Positions 43,247 to 43,376 of a stretch of 43,376 nucleotides of DNA are shown here, piece by piece. The stretch covers positions 1 to 43,376 of the forward strand of contig JBBQNJ010000039.1 of NCBI GenBank assembly GCA_038329845.1. Direction: 5' to 3'. The DNA comes from JBBQNJ01 sp038329845. GTDB lineage: Bacteria > Planctomycetota > Phycisphaerae > Tepidisphaerales > Tepidisphaeraceae. Both the position numbers and the translations under genes were made by a program. A model generated the notes under the pieces. That model searched no databases. It worked only from the letters and a program-made list of their open reading frames with translations, and was not told where the DNA came from. Numbering within the stretch: position 1 is the first letter of the stretch; each line of letters opens with the position of its first letter.

Positions 43247-43376
43247 TCACACGATGATTTTAGGGTAGACCGACTTCAGCTTGCGGCGCGCGTCGCTGAC
43301 TTTGAACTGCCAGTCCACGCCGCGTTGTTTGGCGTTGCTGGCCGCCTGCCAGGCGGCGGTCTCGGACCTCAGCAGG
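43247..43376 (-). mobile_element. C-terminal end of an IS630-type transposase (partial)
   Basis: Reading in from the right edge on the minus strand gives 42 codons ending in TGA at 43247–43249. The reading contains ETAAWQAASNAKQRGVDWQF and VSDARRKLKSVYP. The pattern 'W.....N....V.WQFT..DAR.KLK.LYP' is the C-terminus of IS630/DDE-superfamily transposases. The rest lies outside the window, so intactness cannot be judged. Confidence 0.7.

Overview
The window looks like chromosomal DNA of a GC-rich, outer-membrane-bearing bacterium, most likely a planctomycete of the Phycisphaerae type. The reasons are a complete bamA–skp/ompH–lpxD outer-membrane cluster, an EF-G-like GTPase with an altered G3 motif, a PPi-type phosphofructokinase, a DUF2760–Hsp70 pair, poorly conserved secreted and membrane proteins, and an interspersed repeat that reads 'VSPKRQRG' when translated. 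The taxonomic call is inference. Genes are mostly single or in pairs, alternate strand often, and are separated by repeat-filled spacers.

Layout. 1–1740 is a scrap heap of mobile-element fragments (tyrosine recombinase piece, truncated prim-pol, serine-recombinase tail) abutting tRNA-Pro(CGG). 1861–4390: N-acetylmuramoyl-alanine amidase lipoprotein (-) and argG (+). 4391–6050: a decayed vapBC-type toxin–antitoxin module with a second antitoxin fragment and inverted repeats resembling insertion-sequence ends. 6054–7181: alginate-lyase-family protein (-). 7335–15021: bamA, ompH, lpxD, a secreted 611-residue protein and a DUF1444 protein (+). 15227–16988: acylphosphatase and a parvulin isomerase (-). 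17188–21871: DinB protein (+), EF-G-like GTPase (-), homoserine dehydrogenase (+). 21890–24219: a PAP2 phosphatase and GT39-type glycosyltransferase pair (-). 24305–27237: ispD, HDOD protein (+), Nudix hydrolase (-). 27416–27557: a putative small RNA or attenuated leader, followed by a PyrK-like flavoprotein. 28627–32101: membrane protein and pseudouridine synthase (-), RdgC-like protein (+). 32137–34663: ksgA, tatD, UPF0102 and a small membrane protein (-). 34921–38929: DUF5698/UPF0316 protein (+), TM2 protein (-), DUF2760–Hsp70 (+). 39085–43048: mutS and a PPi-type phosphofructokinase (-). The right edge carries the tail of an IS630-type transposase.

Working links: bamA, ompH and lpxD together build the outer membrane (protein insertion, periplasmic chaperone, lipid A). 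ksgA–tatD–UPF0102 is a tightly packed housekeeping run. The GT39/PAP2 pair overlaps by one base and probably modifies an envelope lipid-linked sugar or polymer.

The most unusual signals are: (i) a near-consensus sigma-70 promoter and a perfect intrinsic terminator that frame a ~107-nt RNA with no reading frame, just before the PyrK-like gene; (ii) six genes whose ATG lies only 6–9 nt after a -10-like hexamer, implying leaderless mRNAs; (iii) three independent short tandem duplications (93, 89 and 89 bp), two of which include gene stop codons; and (iv) a 138-bp MITE-like element with 17-bp terminal inverted repeats.
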